DNA of 64,000 nucleotides from Zymoseptoria tritici IPO323 (GCF_000219625.1 NC_018212.1:1940501-2004500), one strand, 5' to 3'; positions 31,744-42,623 are shown, counted from the stretch's first letter. The notes: generated by a model not told the origin, from the sequence alone. Numbers and translations are program-made.

Positions 31744-32655
31744 TCAGCGCTTCTTTCGCTGGGCTCTTGGCATGACATGCTCTCCAATCGCCTCGCACCT
31801 CGGAATGTGAATGATGCCTGGCCCGTCGATGATCTCGACCTTCTCAAAGCCCGCCAGCCCCCTGAAGCTATTCAGCCATTTGTGGAGGTCACGGTAGCGG
31901 AATCCATCGCCGTCCGTCGAGAGCAAGAGCGGGACCGTATGTTCCTCCACCCACCCATATGCGATGTGCGTGGCCCGCTGATGAATGTCCACAATGACCT
32001 CTTTCACTGGCGGCTGCGTGAGGAACATCTCCATGCAAGAGGATTTGTCGTCCACGTCGCGGATGGCATCGAACTTTGGTACCAGGGAAGTCCAGAGCGG
32101 CGCACCATCTGGGGAGAAGTTCTCAGGCTCTGGATAGCGCAGGTCATTGCGGTACCAGCAGGGAGAGGTTGCGAAGAGGAATGGGTTGATTCGGACCTGG
32201 CGAGAAGGCGCATCGATGACATCATACTCCTTCACGCCCCAGAAGCGTTGTGCGTCCGTCTGCTGATATTTTGACACGGGTTCAAGCAGTGCTTCTTTGA
32301 TGGAAGCATGAAAAGTCTCGCCCGTCGGCTCGGATTCGAGGAACGCAGCCTGGCGGAAGGCTGTAGATGTCTCGATGGTGTCCTTCCAAGTCTTGTTGAC
32401 ATGTCGAAGGCGGAACAGATCCTCTACTGGCAAGGATTCCAGCAGGCAGACGAGTACGGGAGGCGAGTTGATGAAGTCGTCACACGACGGCCAGGCGGCG
32501 AGGATGAGCGGTACTTGACAGCACTTGTGACTGCATGCCGCTTTGTCCTCGCATTTGTGACCACAAGAGGCGCCGACGACGGGTTTGGGTTTGTTGACGA
32601 TGCGTGGCGGTGCGATGATGGCTGGCTGTGCCATGATGCGGGAGGATTTGCGCAT
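31744..32655 (-). CDS. Zinc-motif/F-box protein, copy B
   Basis: 303 residues from the ATG at 32655 (MRKSSRIMAQ); upstream frame has only a TTG start. Zinc motif at 31-46 (CGHKCEDKAACSHKCC), F-box at about 65-105 (LLESLPVEDLFRLRHVNKTW), SSCMEMFLTQPPVKEV, DGFRYRDLHKWLN, IIHIPRCEAI, basic end PRAQRKKR. All family landmarks are present and in order, so it looks functional. Confidence 0.87.
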   Translation of the reverse strand: MRKSSRIMAQPAIIAPPRIVNKPKPVVGASCGHKCEDKAACSHKCCQVPLILAAWPSCDDFINSPPVLVCLLESLPVEDLFRLRHVNKTWKDTIETSTAFRQAAFLESEPTGETFHASIKEALLEPVSKYQQTDAQRFWGVKEYDVIDAPSRQVRINPFLFATSPCWYRNDLRYPEPENFSPDGAPLWTSLVPKFDAIRDVDDKSSCMEMFLTQPPVKEVIVDIHQRATHIAYGWVEEHTVPLLLSTDGDGFRYRDLHKWLNSFRGLAGFEKVEIIDGPGIIHIPRCEAIGEHVMPRAQRKKR

Positions 32656-32682
32656 GGCTGCGAGTGTGGTTGACGATAAAGG

Positions 32683-32743
32683 CTGCTTTGACAAATGTGA
32701 GCATGCTGAGGTCAATCAGAGAGGCTTGTTGGTGAACACTCAC
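32683..32743 (-). other. leader intron of copy B
   Basis: 61 nt from GTGAGT to AAAGCAG, ending 27 nt upstream of the ATG. Confidence 0.6.
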
Positions 32744-34539
32744 AGTTCCGCTGCGTTGTGTGCACAGGCGTGTAGTATTGGAGTTCGACGGCGGCAGCGA
32801 GCGATGCGGCGTCGGTCGTGACAAGTGTGGGTGTATGAACTTGGATGAAAGCAAAGCAAAAGCTTCGTCGTGAAGTCGGGAAAGATGCTTGGCCAGTCGG
32901 CGGCGGACCCAGCTCCGGAGAGAGGTCACTCATTTGGTGAGATGTTACCAGAAGTAGGCCCATACGAGTCGCTGGCGCTGTACCATGCATTGCGAATACG
33001 GTTCCTGCATGTCGAAGTGGATATACTGACACCCATGCGGTGCCACATGTATCTTTGCTCCGTTTTGAACAGCCGTCATCGGAAGGCTGGCATATAACGA
33101 CATCCTTGACCCGGTAAAGACTATACTTGGCCGGATTTTGCGGCGGCGTTGTTCACATGGTTACCATGCTGCAGGTCATCGAAGCGCAAGCAGATAATGC
33201 ATTGAAGAGGACAACGCGGAGAAGAGACTGGAAGACAAACCGCGGCATTGTTCCAACAAAGCACAGCCCGTAATTGCCCAACCTGGGAACCTGGGTAACA
33301 CTCTCGATCATCTGACATGCCGACAACACGATGAAAGGCCTCCGCCATGCTGCAGATTTAAAGCAGAGATGGGCAGTGCCCAATGCTGGAGCGTTTCCAT
33401 CCGGCCGTATGCACTGCACGACTTTGCAGCAGATCACAAAAAGCTCCACAAGACCGAGTCTGGGAGGCCATCGGGAAGGCAGTTCAAGATACACAGGGCG
33501 CCTGTCTTCTCGTACTCGCTGGTCTGACTTGATTGTCAGAAATGATTGAGTCTAAACTTAAGATCGGGCCTTCTTCTGGGATCGATCGATTAAAACATCT
33601 GCCGCCGCAGTCAGATCTCCTGGCGCTTCTCGTCCTACTGGTTGGCTCAATCAAATTGATACCAGCAGTCATACTGAGCATGATGCTGGAAGCGGGCACG
33701 AAGGGTATGGTGGAGGATGGAAAAGGGCGGAGATCTTCGGTAAGCGACCAAGCCACAGTGACAGCCTAATGCTTCTGCGAAAGATGTGTCGGAGTCCTGG
33801 TCGAAGCGAAGCCTGGCGGCATGGATCAGGGCGTCGGTCGGTCATTTGTTACGACATGATCAGCGGTAGCACGACGGGCCTCCTCTGCGTGGTTGCAAGT
33901 ACCGAGACTGCGGGCGTTACGTTATTCGTTGGGCCAGCGGACCTGGGTCCCATGCCTGCTACCGGCGACGAGGCGGGTACAAGCACTCCTCAGCGGGCCA
34001 GGAACGCCAGAGTTAGAAAGGCGGGCTTCGATGTGGGTCCCACATTCGACACGGTTATGACCAGAGAACACAGGAATGGAAAAAAAATGATATCGATTGA
34101 ACGCCGTACAACACTCGCTCCGCAGCAGCCAACGCTGTTGTACCCCGATCCCGAATCGCAAAACCATGAAATCCACTCTGCTCTCCGCCGAGACAGAGAT
34201 CCGCAGCAGCGCAAAAGAAACCTCAGAACTGCACAGCTGTGGTGCACCACATCTGTTAAATTGGATTCATCGTCAAGCATGAAGCGAAGCCCAGTGATGC
34301 CTCTCGCAGAAGCTTCTGACTCCCAGCCCGTAACGAGAGAAAAGCAAAACGCCAAAATATAAGCAAAAATAAAGCAGAGGTAAAGAGATCCAAACGCCGA
34401 GATTGAACAGCGTTCTTGAGAGCTCATGGTCACTCCCGACTCCAGCGGCGTAAGAGAGTTCTCAATCGCGAGAGCCTCCCTCCGATGCATTGAACGGCGG
34501 TCCTATACTTCCGTCCGGAATATGGTCATCGCTGGACAA
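32744..34539. other. large intergenic region, about 1.8 kb
   Basis: Holds overlapping frames on both strands around 33769-34490, including a minus-strand one with a hydrophobic stretch (LYLCFIFAYILAFCFSLV). No paralog or domain supports either, so I leave the region unannotated. Confidence 0.35.
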
Positions 34540-35610
34540 TTACGCCAACCAATGATATTCGCGTTTGCTGAGGACGCGATTGCCATTCACATCGAGAGCC
34601 TCACACCTAGGAATGGTAATGTATCCGTGACCAAGCTTTTCCTCGGTCACATGCTCGACCCCTTCGCGTGCCCGGAGAAGATGGAGAAACTCGTACAGAT
34701 GGCGATACCGAAGGCCATCCTCTTCGTCCGTTGCCAACAGTTGTTTGGGCATAGCATAGAATGTCAGGCCGTTGTGTCGATGATGTCGACCGTAGAAGCC
34801 GTACTGAGGGAAGTGGACGAGGACTTCTTTGACGGGTGGCTGTGTGAGGAACATTTCCATGCAGGAGGAATCGTCGTTGAGCAGGACGTCTGTCATGGGG
34901 TTGAACTTGAGGTTGAGATGGATGTAGAGGAGATGGCCGTCTGCGGTGCGCTGGTCCTTGTGATCTGGCTGTCTTCCAGTGGTACCCAAATCGTCAGTGG
35001 ACCAGAGAACGAAGAAGAAAGGGTTGACGCGTACGCGACGGCCTGGTGCGTCGAGGACAGTCTCCGCGAAGATAGGTCTGATGAGGCGGTCCTGATCGCT
35101 GTGGGCGTCTTTCGTCTGAGGGCGTAGGAGTGCCTCCTTGATTGACGCGGTGAAGTTTGCAGCCGGCTCCGCGTCAAGGAACGCAGCCTGGCGGTAGTCT
35201 TTTGAGGCTTCAATCGTGTCCTTGAAAATCTTGTTCACCGAGCGGAAGCGGAACAAGTCTTCTATCGGCATGTGGCTGAGAAGAGCGACCAGCATATCAC
35301 CACAGCTGATGAAGTCGTCGCATTTGGGGAGACTGTACAGGCGCAAGGAGATGTTGCAACATTTGTGCTTGCATTTCGTCTTGTCCGGGCAGCAATGTTG
35401 ACAGGGCTCTCCGGCCTTCTTCTTGGGCTTTTTGACTGTAGGCGCGACCGGCGGTGGGCCAGTTGAGCTTGTGCTTGTAGACTTGCTGATGCGTGCTGAT
35501 CTGCGCAAGGCCTGAACTGCAGTTTTCTTGGCCTTTGTAGACTTGCTGATGCGCACTGATCTACGTAAGGCCTGAATTGCAGGTCGCGTGGCCTTTGTTG
35601 ACTTGGCCAT
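34540..35610 (-). CDS. Zinc-motif/F-box protein, copy C
   Basis: 356 residues from the ATG at 35610. The N-terminus is a 20-residue tandem duplication (STKATRPAIQALRRSVRISK, then STKAKKTAVQALRRSARISK), basic, and written in DNA as an exact 60-bp period. Zinc motif at 70-85 (CQHCCPDKTKCKHKCC), where CQHCC carries an extra Cys. F-box at about 103-145 (DMLVALLSHMPIEDLFRFRS). Then SSCMEMFLTQPPVKEV, EDGLRYRHLYEFLHLL, ITIPRCEAL. Probably nuclear or nucleic-acid associated given the basic repeats, but that is a guess. Confidence 0.87.
   Translation of the reverse strand: MAKSTKATRPAIQALRRSVRISKSTKAKKTAVQALRRSARISKSTSTSSTGPPPVAPTVKKPKKKAGEPCQHCCPDKTKCKHKCCNISLRLYSLPKCDDFISCGDMLVALLSHMPIEDLFRFRSVNKIFKDTIEASKDYRQAAFLDAEPAANFTASIKEALLRPQTKDAHSDQDRLIRPIFAETVLDAPGRRVRVNPFFFVLWSTDDLGTTGRQPDHKDQRTADGHLLYIHLNLKFNPMTDVLLNDDSSCMEMFLTQPPVKEVLVHFPQYGFYGRHHRHNGLTFYAMPKQLLATDEEDGLRYRHLYEFLHLLRAREGVEHVTEEKLGHGYITIPRCEALDVNGNRVLSKREYHWLA
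35477..35596. repeat. two tandem copies of a 60-bp unit
   Basis: Two 60-bp units differing at a few positions, inside copy C; each encodes one 20-residue basic repeat, so the duplication preserves the frame. Confidence 0.85.
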
Positions 35611-35642
35611 AGTGTCGACTGCAACCTGGACTATTCTTGACT

Positions 35643-35699
35643 CTGTAATCGGAAAGGGGTCAGTCGGCCATCGAGCATGAAAGCGCAGCCAATACTCAC
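35643..35699 (-). other. leader intron of copy C
   Basis: 57 nt, GTGAGT donor, GACTGAC branch region, ATTACAG acceptor, 32 nt upstream of the ATG. Confidence 0.65.
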
Positions 35700-36830
35700 G
35701 AGTGTGGATTGCCGCAAAGAGCCTAGATGCGAAAAAGCCTGCTTCGGAAGATCGTGTCCAGATGTTGATAGATGAACATGGAATGTTGCTGGTGAAGCGT
35801 GGGAGGGAGTCGGTCGTCGGAAGACGTCGGAAAAACGAATCTCCTAGCGTGCTTAGTAGCGGCGCGCTAGTGTTGGAGGAATGTCAGTCGAAGGAACATA
35901 TCTTGGATCATTGAGGTGTCCGGCCACGCTGGCGAGGTCAACGACATTCCATTGCGGCGTACGACCGCGATGAGGCTGGGAGAATAACAAGGAAGTGAGG
36001 CGATACAGGCCAAGACATCATTTCATGTAGGAAGCGATGCCCTCGACACGTACTCTGCGAAGGCTTAGGCTCTGAGCTGGACACAAGTCAAGCGAAACAA
36101 CGTACTTCGCAGAGTGTGGTCATTCCGCACTTATCACGCATAGGCAATTGACCACAGCGACGTGCCTGTCTACTTGAAGGCAGGAGATCACCGTAGACGC
36201 AGCAGGACAAAGGGCGTGACGGCTTCGGCGGCCGGTGCCAGAGGTCAAAGAGGATAATGGATTGCCTGAAACGTTTTTCTGTTCTACTACCAAATTGTAC
36301 ACAGTCCACTCCATGTCGTATGCCTGACAACCCCCGCTGCTGTCATCAAAATCCCCGTCAACCTCCTTTCGCAGATGACTTGTCTCGCAGGAGCCAGAAC
36401 AGAAACACTGGACGCCAAAGCGTTCAAAGCAATTGTCTCGCAGGAGCCTGAACAAAAAGCAGGACGTCAAAGCGGTCAAAGCAACAAATTCAGCCTGCGA
36501 TCGCAATCCGAACAAGTAAAAGCAGCGCAATGCCCAGCTCCAAAGCACCTCGCTGAGCTTCTTCAATTAAGCAAGGTTGTGACAAAACAGACAATGCCGA
36601 ACGAAAAGCAAACACCAAAAAAGCCCCAACAGTAACCTGTCCCCACAACGCCTTGTTGCGTCGCGCGAGTGGCATATCCAGTCGTGGACTCAAGACTTTG
36701 AGCCTCCCGCAAACACCTTCTTGAAGCACCGTGCATCAAATATCGTTTCCAACAGTCGATCGGTCGCTCCTCGCTGCGACACACACTGGACGTATCGTGT
36801 CTCTCCAAGCCACCTTGGTCGGCAGCCACT
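35700..36830. other. intergenic region, about 1.1 kb
   Basis: No supported gene. Around 36376-36480 the string CTTGTCTCGCAGGAGCC / ATTGTCTCGCAGGAGCC recurs with a 54-bp spacing, a degenerate short tandem repeat. Confidence 0.4.
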
Positions 36831-38222
36831 TCAACGCTGCAAGGACTTCTTGAGGACTGGCAAACCATGGTGATTCAGGGCTTCGCAACTGGGGATGAAC
36901 GCGGATGCCTGACTGATGATATAGAGCACCCCCTCCCACCTCATAAAACGATTCAGGTGCTGGTACAGATCGCGGTATCGCAGTCCTTCGCCGTCGGTCG
37001 CAAGAAAAAATTGCTGGGGAACGCCATGGTTGGGATCATCATAGTGTCCTGCAACGACTGCATACTCGAGGGCATCGAAAACCATCTCCTTCACCGGCGG
37101 CTGGGTGAGGAACATTTCCATGCAAGATGATCTGTCGTTGAGGCGTGAGTTGTTCGCGGCGCTGAATCTCAGCAGCATCTCGGGACAGAGCATGACACCA
37201 TCCTTTGAATAGTAGCGAGGGTCCGGAAGAGCCATGTTGTGGCGTCTAGCCGCAGCCACAGCATCGGTTAGGCTGGTCGACGCCAGAATGGTGAATAGGA
37301 ATGGGTTGACGCGGACGGAACGATACGGCGCGTCGATCGGACGGCGCATCCATGGTCCTCGTAAGAAACGATCTTGGACTGTGTCGCCGTCAAGAGTCTG
37401 TGGATCCAAGAGCGCATCTTTGATGGAGGCGCGGAACGACGGATCCTTCGAAGGCTCTGCTTGGAGGAAGGCTGCCTTGCGGTAAGTCTCGGACGACTCG
37501 ATCGTCTGCTTGAACATCCGGCTGACTTGGCGAACGCGGAGGAACAAGTCCTCCATTGGGAGAAATTTGACCATGCACGCAATCATGTCGTCGTTCTTGA
37601 CAAAGTCACTCGCTCGCGAGAGATCGATGAGGCGCAAGGTGATGTTGCAGCAAAGATGTCTACAAGTGGCTTTATCGCCGCACTTGTGTTTGCAGGAATC
37701 GTGGTAGGTTGGAGCTGGCTTCGTCGGCTTCTGTAGAGGAGACACGAGCGCATCGGAAATCGTGCCGTTGATGACCGGCGCCGGGGTGGGGATGCAGCAT
37801 GCATGCTTGCAGGTAGCCTTGTTGAAGCATTTGTGTCCGCAGGAGGTATCAGATTTGGCTGGAGTCTCGTTGACTTCTTCCGTGAGGGTGGAAAGGCACT
37901 CAGTCGTGGTCTCGAGAGGGTGATTTGTGGCCGGCGATGGACTGCTCTGCTTGCTCTTGTTGACTTCCTCCGGGATGTTGGAAAGGCACGCAATCTTGGC
38001 TTCAGCGAGGTAGCTCTTGGCCGGCGACTGACTGCTTCTCTTGCTCCTGTTCCTACTGCTCCTGCTGCTCGTCCTGCTGCTCCTCTCGGTCCTGTCGACC
38101 TTGCTCGATGAAGCTGGGACTTTCCTGCTGGATCGCACCTTGCTGATGCCGCTCGCGGCTGATCCTGCGCCTACTGCGCCCACTGCGCCTATGCGCTTCT
38201 TGTTCTGTGCACGTTCATCCAT
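36831..38222 (-). CDS. Zinc-motif/F-box protein, copy D, with two zinc motifs
   Basis: 463 residues from the ATG at 38222 (MDERAQNKKRIG), the longest of the family. Order: Gly/Ala-rich start; Arg/Ser-rich tract at 31-64; two 30-residue acidic repeats at about 66-124 (ACLSNIPEEVNKS, ECLSTLTEEVNET); zinc motif 1 at 128-143 (CGHKCFNKATCKHACC); zinc motif 2 at 177-192 (CKHKCGDKATCRHLCC); F-box at about 211-255 (DDMIACMVKFLPMEDLF); SSCMEMFLTQPPVKEM; GEGLRYRDLYQHLNRF; end FIPSCEAL, where the siblings have IPRCEAL. The second motif is the one at the ancestral distance from the F-box, so the first is the added copy. Confidence 0.87.
   Translation of the reverse strand: MDERAQNKKRIGAVGAVGAGSAASGISKVRSSRKVPASSSKVDRTERSSRTSSRSSRNRSKRSSQSPAKSYLAEAKIACLSNIPEEVNKSKQSSPSPATNHPLETTTECLSTLTEEVNETPAKSDTSCGHKCFNKATCKHACCIPTPAPVINGTISDALVSPLQKPTKPAPTYHDSCKHKCGDKATCRHLCCNITLRLIDLSRASDFVKNDDMIACMVKFLPMEDLFLRVRQVSRMFKQTIESSETYRKAAFLQAEPSKDPSFRASIKDALLDPQTLDGDTVQDRFLRGPWMRRPIDAPYRSVRVNPFLFTILASTSLTDAVAAARRHNMALPDPRYYSKDGVMLCPEMLLRFSAANNSRLNDRSSCMEMFLTQPPVKEMVFDALEYAVVAGHYDDPNHGVPQQFFLATDGEGLRYRDLYQHLNRFMRWEGVLYIISQASAFIPSCEALNHHGLPVLKKSLQR
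37870..38040. repeat. tandem 90-bp repeat inside copy D
   Basis: GTTGACTTCTTCCGTGAGGG at 37869 recurs as GTTGACTTCCTCCGGGATGT at 37959, a 90-bp period that encodes the 30-residue acidic repeat. Confidence 0.7.
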
Positions 38223-38255
38223 CGTTTCGATCGGAAACGAGATGATTGGGTTGAT

Positions 38256-38303
38256 CTGCGAACTGTCAGTCACTGCTGAAAGGCGAATGAAGGAAGCACA
38301 CAC
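38256..38303 (-). other. leader intron of copy D
   Basis: 48 nt, donor GTGTGT, GACTGAC branch, TTCGCAG acceptor, 33 nt upstream of the ATG. Confidence 0.6.
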
Positions 38304-39435
38304 GATTTGACGTCCACGCGCGAAACAAACCGTTGTTGCGGACGAGGAGATTTGCAACGATTTGGAGTGTTGAAGTTGTTCGTGTTTGGGTCAGAGCAGC
38401 GGGTGGAAGTAAGGTAGAGATAAGATGGTGCGGGAGGAAATGTCGGGCCCGCTCGGCGGGACTCGGGTGCGGCCCGTAGCTTGAGTACGGACGAGACGTC
38501 GGTTAAGGGTCAGTACCAGAAGGAGGCCTATGTTCGCCTGCGAAACGCATAGTCGTACAATCCTGGATGGATATAAAGTGGTAGAGGACGGAACATCGAT
38601 ATCGAATAATTGTACATGCTGTTCGGCGGCTAGGTCGTTGTTTTTGAACCGGAATACGACGAGCGGACAGGACCAGCCGCATGCTTCCAAGACCAAAGGG
38701 AGAGCTGAGTAAGAGAGTAAAAACGGTTTACGTACAGCTAGACAATAAGTCGAGCAAACAAAGGCGCCGACATGATAAAGCCCTTGCACTTTTGAAGGAC
38801 TCTTGACGGTAAGACACCGCTTCGCCCATCGAGAAGTGTTCGGCACTCTCGAGTTGAACCCGGCCGCATACATTCTAAGGTATGCGGTGAGCAGAGCTTT
38901 GAATCGTTGTGATCCAGCAATGCCCTGACTTCAAGGAGCTCGTAGGATGGTCAGCTCAAGAAAGACAGTGTGATAAACAGATTGCATTCGCTTTTGCTGT
39001 GTTGAAACCAAACACCCTCCACTTTTCGAACGATACAACTGTATCATGAGCCGTCTTGAGACAATCGAAAGCCCTCGAGTCCACAACGTCAAAGACAATC
39101 CATTAAAGCAGACCACAGCCGTGGCCAAGTAAAAAATCAAAGAGCAGCCCAAAGCTCAAGCATAAGGATCCGCGTCGAGCTCCATGTTGATCGACGTTGG
39201 TAGACACGACGATCTTGGATCTCGAAGGCATTTGCAACAGTGTAGGACTGGTCCAAACAAGGAATCCCTCGAGTGTCCTCAGCATCGCATGCAGCAGTAC
39301 ACCTGTGCGGTATGTCCCAGATCTCGGGCGACCCACTCGCATCCGAACACGGTCCCACGTTTGAACCCCGGTCGTCATCCTCCAATGTCAGGGTAGGACT
39401 CGCATTTCGTGGAAGCCGCGGAATGCCATGACGGG
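38304..39435. other. intergenic region, about 1.1 kb
   Basis: No supported gene on either strand. No repeat noticed. Confidence 0.4.
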
Positions 39436-39464
39436 TCAAGCCTGGCGATGCGCGTCCTTCCTGA

Positions 39465-40346
39465 TCACTCTGCATCGTGGAATGTAGCCGTTCTGCCTCG
39501 ATATGGGACAGGGTTGGAGGTCACCTGTCGCATCGGTGGAGCAGCTGAAGTGTTCGTGGAGGTCTCGAAAGCGCAATCCATCGCGGTCGGTGGCGAGGTA
39601 GTGAATTCCTCGCCATCGTTGCGGTGGCGAACTTGTCTACGGCGAGACCCTCCAAGTCTCGGGAAGCCGAACACGGGGACCGCACTGTCTCGGACCTCGA
39701 CCCGGACTTCCTTGATTGGAGGTTGTGTCAGGAACATGTCCATGCAGGTGGACTTGTCGTTCATGAAAGAACTGCCGTAGCTCTGCAAGGGCAGAAGAGG
39801 TATGAGAGTGTCGGTCTCCTGGTTGTGCGTGGTGAGGAAGAGAAGTGGATTGACGCGCACGCTGCGCATCGGTACGTCGATGGCGAACAGCTGTCTTGGA
39901 ATGACCGTGCGCTGATCAATGCTCGTCTGCTCATCTCTGGTCTTGGAACCGATCGTAGGTTGCAAGAGCGACGCACGGAAGTTCGGATCACCGGGCACCT
40001 CTGCCTCCAGGAACGCAGCTTTGCGATATTTTGTCGACCCATCGATCATCTTCATCCATACTTTGCTCACCTGGCGGAGCCTCAACAACTCTTTCACCGA
40101 AAGGAAGTCGAGGAGGTAGACAGCCATGTCGTTGGTGGAACCGGAATTCATGAATCCATCGCAATGCTCTCTCTCCCTGGTGATGTTGCAGCAACTGTGC
40201 TTACAGGTCGCTTTGTCGAGACAGGTGTGTCCGCACGATGCGCCGAGGTGTGGTGTTGGTTTGTTGACTGGGAGATCTTGGACGAGTGAAGGAGCAGAGT
40301 TCGTGTGATTGATGGCCTTCGCAACGAGGCGTGCTGACGAGCGCAT
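39465..40346 (-). CDS. Zinc-motif/F-box protein, copy E, C-terminus frameshifted
   Basis: 293 residues from the ATG at 40346 (MRSSARLVAK). Zinc motif at 38-53 (CGHTCLDKATCKHSCC), F-box at about 73-115 (MAVYLLDFLSVKELLRLRQV), then STCMDMFLTQPPIKEV. After that the frame loses the family sequence. The expected C-terminus is found one frame over: YLATDRDGLRFRDLHEHF from the codon at 39601, then GYIPRCRVI, ending at a TGA at 39436. A single-base gain (or a two-base loss) between about 39730 and 39605 explains it. The protein as read ends in about 45 unrelated residues. Possibly a young pseudogene. Confidence 0.7.
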   Translation of the reverse strand: MRSSARLVAKAINHTNSAPSLVQDLPVNKPTPHLGASCGHTCLDKATCKHSCCNITREREHCDGFMNSGSTNDMAVYLLDFLSVKELLRLRQVSKVWMKMIDGSTKYRKAAFLEAEVPGDPNFRASLLQPTIGSKTRDEQTSIDQRTVIPRQLFAIDVPMRSVRVNPLLFLTTHNQETDTLIPLLPLQSYGSSFMNDKSTCMDMFLTQPPIKEVRVEVRDSAVPVFGFPRLGGSRRRQVRHRNDGEEFTTSPPTAMDCAFETSTNTSAAPPMRQVTSNPVPYRGRTATFHDAE

Positions 40347-40383
40347 GGTGCTGAAGTCTGTCGCTTAAGCGATGGAGGATGAT

Positions 40384-40431
40384 CTGAAACATGTCAGCGA
40401 ATCGAATCGGGATCACGGAGGCAGTTTGTAC
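40384..40431 (-). other. leader intron of copy E
   Basis: 48 nt, donor GTACAA, GCTGAC branch, TTTCAG acceptor, 37 nt upstream of the ATG. Confidence 0.6.
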
Positions 40432-41659
40432 CCACTGCTGACTGATTTCCCGCGGTCCATACAGCTCGACACGGCGATCTCGAAGTGGCGCAGATTAACG
40501 TATTGAGAGAAGTTGAAGCTGGTCGTGGAACCCTAAGGGAAGTCAATCGGTCTGACTTCGGCTGTGCTTTGGATCTGCGTCCCACGTCGTCTTTCTCTGC
40601 CTACACGCACGCTGGCGAGCCCGAAGCGTGCATTATGGATCGAACAACGCCTGTCACGTCGACATACGATCTCGAACACCAGGTTCAGGCTCGGTCAGGA
40701 TGGAGACGCCTTGTAGTCGTGCGTGCAAAGCACTAACCGATCAGGGACAGCAAAGAAATCCATCTGGGCCGAGATCAAACGGGTGCGAATCCCACAGCCT
40801 CTCCTCACAGCTGCAAAATGTTGCATCTCGTCTTGCCACTTCAGCAAGGCGGTGCATGCAGGCCTTGACGGCTCCGAATCAGTTCTGGTCCAAGCTTTGA
40901 GTGCGAGACACGTTTGCCGATAGCAACGTATTGCGATATGTTGCCGATAGCGCTGAATGGCATCGACCGCGGGCAGCTCCCAAGCTTCGAGCCCTCGACC
41001 CCAGGGAGGCAGTTTGGTAGTCAAGATCACGAGTAGACGTAGACCCAATCGCACTGCTTGTTACAGCCAGGGAGGTTGTTCGCACGGTGTCTGACAGTGA
41101 AATGATCGAAAGCCATTGGTCAGCCACAAGATCTTTGCATTACAGATCGCAACCTTCTCGAAAAGACTGCTTTCAATCGGAGCGGCGACGGACAGCTCGC
41201 ATTTGCCAATCTTCAGCAGAACTGGAGACTCGATCATGACAGCTGCTCACCGTCGTCCAGCCGGAAGCGGCAGGCATGCAGAACAAAGGGACGCGGGATT
41301 TCGACAGCGGAAACGGTTGTCTGATACGCTGTTAACGTATCACGATGACAAAGGATGGAGATCAACGTGGGGAAGGCTCTCTTATTTAGACAGTCAAAGT
41401 ACCCCTCGTACTATAAGCCAAGTTCGTGGAACGCTGAGCTATCAACTGCTGATGTCAAACAAGGCATCCAATCGCAGCACTCGACATCCACGCAACGTAG
41501 CCAACAAGATAAACGGAACGAAGCGTGTACCTCGTCTCAAGCGCCATAAAGGAGCGCAGACACTCATCCCAAAGCTCTCATATCCCTATAGCCGAGCGGC
41601 TTCAGCCCTTCTATCACGGAGCAACGATGATGACCTCCATTCTTCCACATGCATACTGC
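40432..41659. other. intergenic region, about 1.2 kb
   Basis: No supported gene. Frames on both strands are short and lack motif support. Confidence 0.4.
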
Positions 41660-42601
41660 TCAATCGTCCAGAACGATGACCACATTCGGCTCTCCATTCT
41701 CGTCCAGCGCCTCACATCTCGGAATCGTAACACGGCCTGTGAACCACAGGTTCCAGAAATTTCCGGGTCTTGCCCCCGGTCCCAGAAAGTTCATATTCAA
41801 GATCCGATTCAGGTCTCGATATCGAAGGCCGTCACCGTCCGTGGCAAGATAGTAGTCGGGCCAGGCAGTGCGAGGGAAGCGATAGCGGGTTGCGTCCCTC
41901 TTGACCAGGACCTCCTTCACGGGCGGCTGCGTGAGGAACATGTCCATGCACAGAGACTCGTCGCTGATGCGTGGATTATACTTCTTCCTGCCTTCGAATT
42001 TGAGCTCCAGGGTGGCGAACAGAGAGATCCCGTCAGCGGTGTAGTTGTGCGGATTCATGAGGAGCGGATCGCGGTTCTGGTCCACATCGGCCAGGCGGTT
42101 CGCAGGCACAATGCTGAAGATGTGAGGGTTGATGAAGACACGCCGAGCTGGCGCGTTGATGATGGTGGTATCGTTGATCCTGATGAGAAGTTCCTCGTCA
42201 ACCTCCTTCGCGTGCTCAAGCAATGCGTCCTTGATCGATGCAGGGAAATCTGGATTGCTGGACTCCTTGGCTTCGAGAAATGCCGCCTTGCGATACTTCG
42301 TCGAGCGGTCAATGGTGTCTCTGTACGTTTTGCTGACTCTTCGTAACTTGAACAGCTCTTTGACAGGGAACACATCCAGGAAAGCAATGAACATGTCGCC
42401 CTTCATGAAGTCGCGGAATTTAGGCAGCTCCCATACACTGAGCGAGCGCTGACAGCAGCTATGCTTGCAAGCGGTTTTGTCGGCACAGCGGTGACGGCAT
42501 GATGCGGCCAGTCTTGGTTCCGGTTTCTTCGGTGCTGCAGCTGCGTACGAGACCACTGCAGAAGACACTGTCTGCTTTTGGACACGGGCTGACTTGCGCA
42601 T
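41660..42601 (-). CDS. Zinc-motif/F-box protein, copy F
   Basis: 313 residues from the ATG at 42601 (MRKSARVQKQTVSS); the open frame above it begins only with GTG and crosses the leader intron. Zinc motif at 35-50 (CRHRCADKTACKHSCC), F-box at about 69-112 (MFIAFLDVFPVKELFKLRRV), SLCMDMFLTQPPVKEV, YYLATDGDGLRYRDLNRIL, VTIPRCEAL. All landmarks are intact; looks functional. Confidence 0.87.
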   Translation of the reverse strand: MRKSARVQKQTVSSAVVSYAAAAPKKPEPRLAASCRHRCADKTACKHSCCQRSLSVWELPKFRDFMKGDMFIAFLDVFPVKELFKLRRVSKTYRDTIDRSTKYRKAAFLEAKESSNPDFPASIKDALLEHAKEVDEELLIRINDTTIINAPARRVFINPHIFSIVPANRLADVDQNRDPLLMNPHNYTADGISLFATLELKFEGRKKYNPRISDESLCMDMFLTQPPVKEVLVKRDATRYRFPRTAWPDYYLATDGDGLRYRDLNRILNMNFLGPGARPGNFWNLWFTGRVTIPRCEALDENGEPNVVIVLDD

Positions 42602-42623
42602 CGTTGCGAAAGCGAGAAGTTGT

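Noticed and set aside
33769..34490. Overlapping plus (197 aa) and minus (166 aa) frames, the latter with a hydrophobic stretch
   Set aside because: Mutually overlapping, no domain and no paralog; composition alone is not enough.
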